From contig PFFW01000118.1 of NCBI GenBank assembly GCA_002781745.1, forward strand, positions 1 through 35,126: 35,126 nucleotides of DNA. Direction: 5' to 3'. Source of the stretch: Rhodospirillales bacterium CG15_BIG_FIL_POST_REV_8_21_14_020_66_15 (GTDB lineage Bacteria; Pseudomonadota; Alphaproteobacteria; Rhodospirillales; Casp-alpha2). Positions 34,401 through 35,126 of this stretch are shown in pieces; position 1 is the stretch's first letter; every line of letters begins with the position of its first letter. The translations under genes and the position numbers were made by a program. The notes below the pieces were generated by a model, which saw only the letters and a program-made list of their open reading frames with translations, had not been told where the DNA came from and searched no databases.

Positions 34401-34893
34401 CCGGTTCAGGCGCGGGCTGATCGTCCACCGCCTGCTGGAAAGCCTGCCGGACCTGGCGCCCGGGGACCGCGCGGCGGCCGCGCGGCGCTATCTCGCCCGC
34501 CCGGCGCTGGAACTGGGGGATGGCGAGCAGAGCGATATCCTGGCCGAGTCCCTGGCGGTGATCGACGACCCGGCGCTCGCCCCCCTGTTCGGGCCCGGCA
34601 GCCGGGCCGAGGTGCCGCTGGTCGCCCTTTCCGGCGGGCGCGTGATCTCGGCCCGCATCGACCGCCTGGTGGTCACCGATGACGAGGTCCTGATCGCCGA
34701 TTTCAAGACCAACCGGCCGCCGCCCGCGCGCGTCGAGGACGTCCACCCGGCCTACGTCGCCCAGATGGCCGGATACCGCCGCGCGCTGATGGACCTTTAC
34801 CCGAAAAGGTCGGTGCGCTGTGCCCTGATCTGGACCATGGGGGCGCGATGGATGGAACTGCCCGGCGACCTTTTGGACCCGGCCATACCGTAA
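31438..34893 (+). CDS. addA: Double-strand-break repair helicase AddA
   Basis: The 1151-aa UvrD/RecB-family helicase-nuclease has Walker A SANAGTGKTHVL (about 29-40), LCLTYTKAAATEMANR, Walker B HVLVDEAQDTAPAQWDIL, VGDEKQSIYSFQGAEPTRF, motif V VMTVHGAKGLEAPVVF and motif VI RRLLYVAMTRARDRLYVSG. A C-terminal nuclease domain shows ISARIDRLV and LIADFKTNR. All helicase and nuclease motifs are intact. The ATG overlaps the addB stop. The gene ends in a 198-nt region that contains a trxA promoter but no clear addA terminator. Confidence 0.96.
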   Translation: MSGRLSETRRKATEIQQTAGRPDGCYWVSANAGTGKTHVLTNRIVRLLMSGVQPRHILCLTYTKAAATEMANRLGALLGKWAVMDDAALMESYRDQTGVPLERDDLSRVRRLFAEVADTTDGPNIRTIHSFCESLLGRFPLEAGVAPHFKVMDERTAAELRKEARDRMLAAAADSPASPAARAMDRLAGLLGENDFDDLMATLDFARGRLAALFERYGDAAGLAQAARRNLDLAPDADRRSVVLGAPPPDADALRRAVNALSNGSKRDKGYAEIIAPWLAADANGRLNGFDAYALAFLTQTHGPRKDLATKKVAEDNPGVRDALEAEQARVLAVDEKLRALAIAENTAALMDLAQVMARQYAELKEARALMDYDDLILKARALLAPDNPARRGAVAWVHYKLDGGIAHVLVDEAQDTAPAQWDILKALADEFFAGEGAWDGDTRGPRTVFAVGDEKQSIYSFQGAEPTRFEETRRHFDARLRDAGRHSTLGQSLEMAVSFRSVWPVLDAVDRTFEPEDLRASLTTIDRAIRHLVDRDGDAGLVELWPTVAPEDEDAADAWDAPVDRPGPRAPLVQVAETIAGTIQGWLDAGEMLPPQGRPLTESDILILVRKRGRFMEEMVRQLKLRGIKVAGTDRMVLTEQMAVMDLIALGRFVLLPDDDLTLATVLKGPLFNFDDDADLTPLCAPRRGTLWAELRARAGEKPEWQAAAERLAALLAAADQAPPFEFYADLLGPGGGRRAFHRYLGQDALDPMEEFLGLALQFEREHPPSLEGFLHWVGAGGTVVKRDLEQASGQVRVMTVHGAKGLEAPVVFLPDTCQASGRGKPIGLLWDATDDEDGAVYWPGRKDDDCELTARLRTGIEAARENEERRLLYVAMTRARDRLYVSGWEAGKGRGEGCWYDLIAAGLERAGARAADVPGGEGLRLDWPQTAPVEARDRGGAAAAVPPPDWLSRPPAEEPEPPRPLAPSKPGEAPPAASPLGADDGARFRRGLIVHRLLESLPDLAPGDRAAAARRYLARPALELGDGEQSDILAESLAVIDDPALAPLFGPGSRAEVPLVALSGGRVISARIDRLVVTDDEVLIADFKTNRPPPARVEDVHPAYVAQMAGYRRALMDLYPKRSVRCALIWTMGARWMELPGDLLDPAIP

Positions 34894-34937
34894 CCCACGG
34901 GAAACGCAAGGGGAAAATCGGGGCCGCTCCGGGCCGC

Positions 34938-34966
34938 TTGACGGGGCCCTGGCGCGACCCTAGATT
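34938..34966 (+). promoter_or_regulatory. Sigma-70-type promoter of trxA
   Basis: TTGACG (34938-34943) and TAGATT (34961-34966) are separated by 17 nt. Initiation is predicted near 34973, giving a leader of about 120 nt before trxA. Confidence 0.65.
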
Positions 34967-34996
34967 CGATCCCCAGGGGGAGGACCCGGAGGTTAT

Positions 34997-35026
34997 CCGC
35001 CCGACGCCGCGAAGAAAACCGGGCGG
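34997..35026 (+). other. Hairpin in the trxA leader
   Basis: CCGCCCG (34997-35003) and CGGGCGG (35020-35026) form a 7-bp stem with a 16-nt, partly A-rich loop. It is downstream of the predicted trxA promoter and lacks a U tract, so it is part of the leader or a weak end for addA transcripts. Confidence 0.3.
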
Positions 35027-35091
35027 CATGTCCCAGAAACTGAGACTTCAACAAGAAACTGTACCCCGACACAGATCCCAAGGTGAGCGAT

Positions 35092-35126
35092 ATGCCGAAA
35101 AAGATAACCGACGACTCCTTCGAAAC
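35092..35126 (+). CDS. trxA: Thioredoxin, first codons only (cut by window end)
   Basis: Eleven complete codons read MPKKITDDSFE, the usual thioredoxin 1 opening (a lysine, I/V-T-D, S-F-E). AAGGTGAG lies just upstream of the ATG. The position after addA agrees with alphaproteobacterial gene order. The CGPC active site is beyond the window, so the call rests on the N-terminus and synteny. Confidence 0.8.
   Translation, partial: MPKKITDDSFE

Overview
The window is a very GC-rich, densely coded chromosomal segment of an alphaproteobacterium, most like Rhodospirillales and relatives. The evidence is the gene order pckA / chvI-chvG / hprK-rapZ-manX-ptsH-ptsI / ahcY / PAS sensor / tsaE-amgK-murU-addB-addA-trxA. 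I know this order from memory as a conserved alphaproteobacterial backbone, for example in rhizobia. I see no phage, insertion sequence, CRISPR array, tRNA or rRNA. A species cannot be named from sequence alone.

Layout. (1) 57-1995: pckA on the minus strand, with a terminator and a leader carrying inverted repeats. (2) 1996-4118, minus: a cobalamin riboswitch with a visible promoter, then cbtB-cbtA (putative cobalt uptake) and hugZ. (3) 4287-6756, plus: chvI-chvG two-component system. (4) 6783-6912: a perfect 38-bp inverted repeat built of CTCTGTG units, followed on the minus strand by a zinc-ribbon methyltransferase and an SDR protein that lacks its catalytic residues (to 8668). (5) 8888-12848, plus: hprK, rapZ, EIIA-Man, HPr and enzyme I, a regulatory phosphotransfer chain with no sugar permease in view. 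(6) 12845-14308, minus: alpha/beta hydrolase and HAD hydrolase. (7) 14609-17747, plus: ahcY, its terminator, then a DivL-like multi-PAS protein that ends where the histidine kinase should begin. (8) 17761-26023: an accessory block with hspQ, a large 5TMR-PAS-PAS-GAF-HD-GYP protein, a MotA/MotB stator pair, and on the minus strand hemerythrin plus a short HD-GYP protein, and a ferredoxin-NADP reductase plus a dihaem cytochrome c. (9) 26151-35126, plus: tsaE-amgK-murU-addB-addA with overlapping start and stop codons, then a promoter and the first codons of trxA.

How it fits together. ChvG/ChvI, the HprK-controlled PTS and PEP carboxykinase form a carbon and envelope control unit around PEP. The accessory cassettes lying within this backbone are nearly all on the opposite strand from the core genes. 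The 17.8-26.0 kb block joins c-di-GMP turnover, a stator pair and oxygen or redox proteins. It separates the PAS sensor gene from tsaE, and that gene is the one missing its kinase half.

I did not find a clearly new multi-gene system. The best leads are the kinase-less DivL-like protein, the SDR protein without catalytic residues, the 38-bp CTCTGTG inverted repeat, the hemerythrin/HD-GYP pair and the reductase/cytochrome pair.
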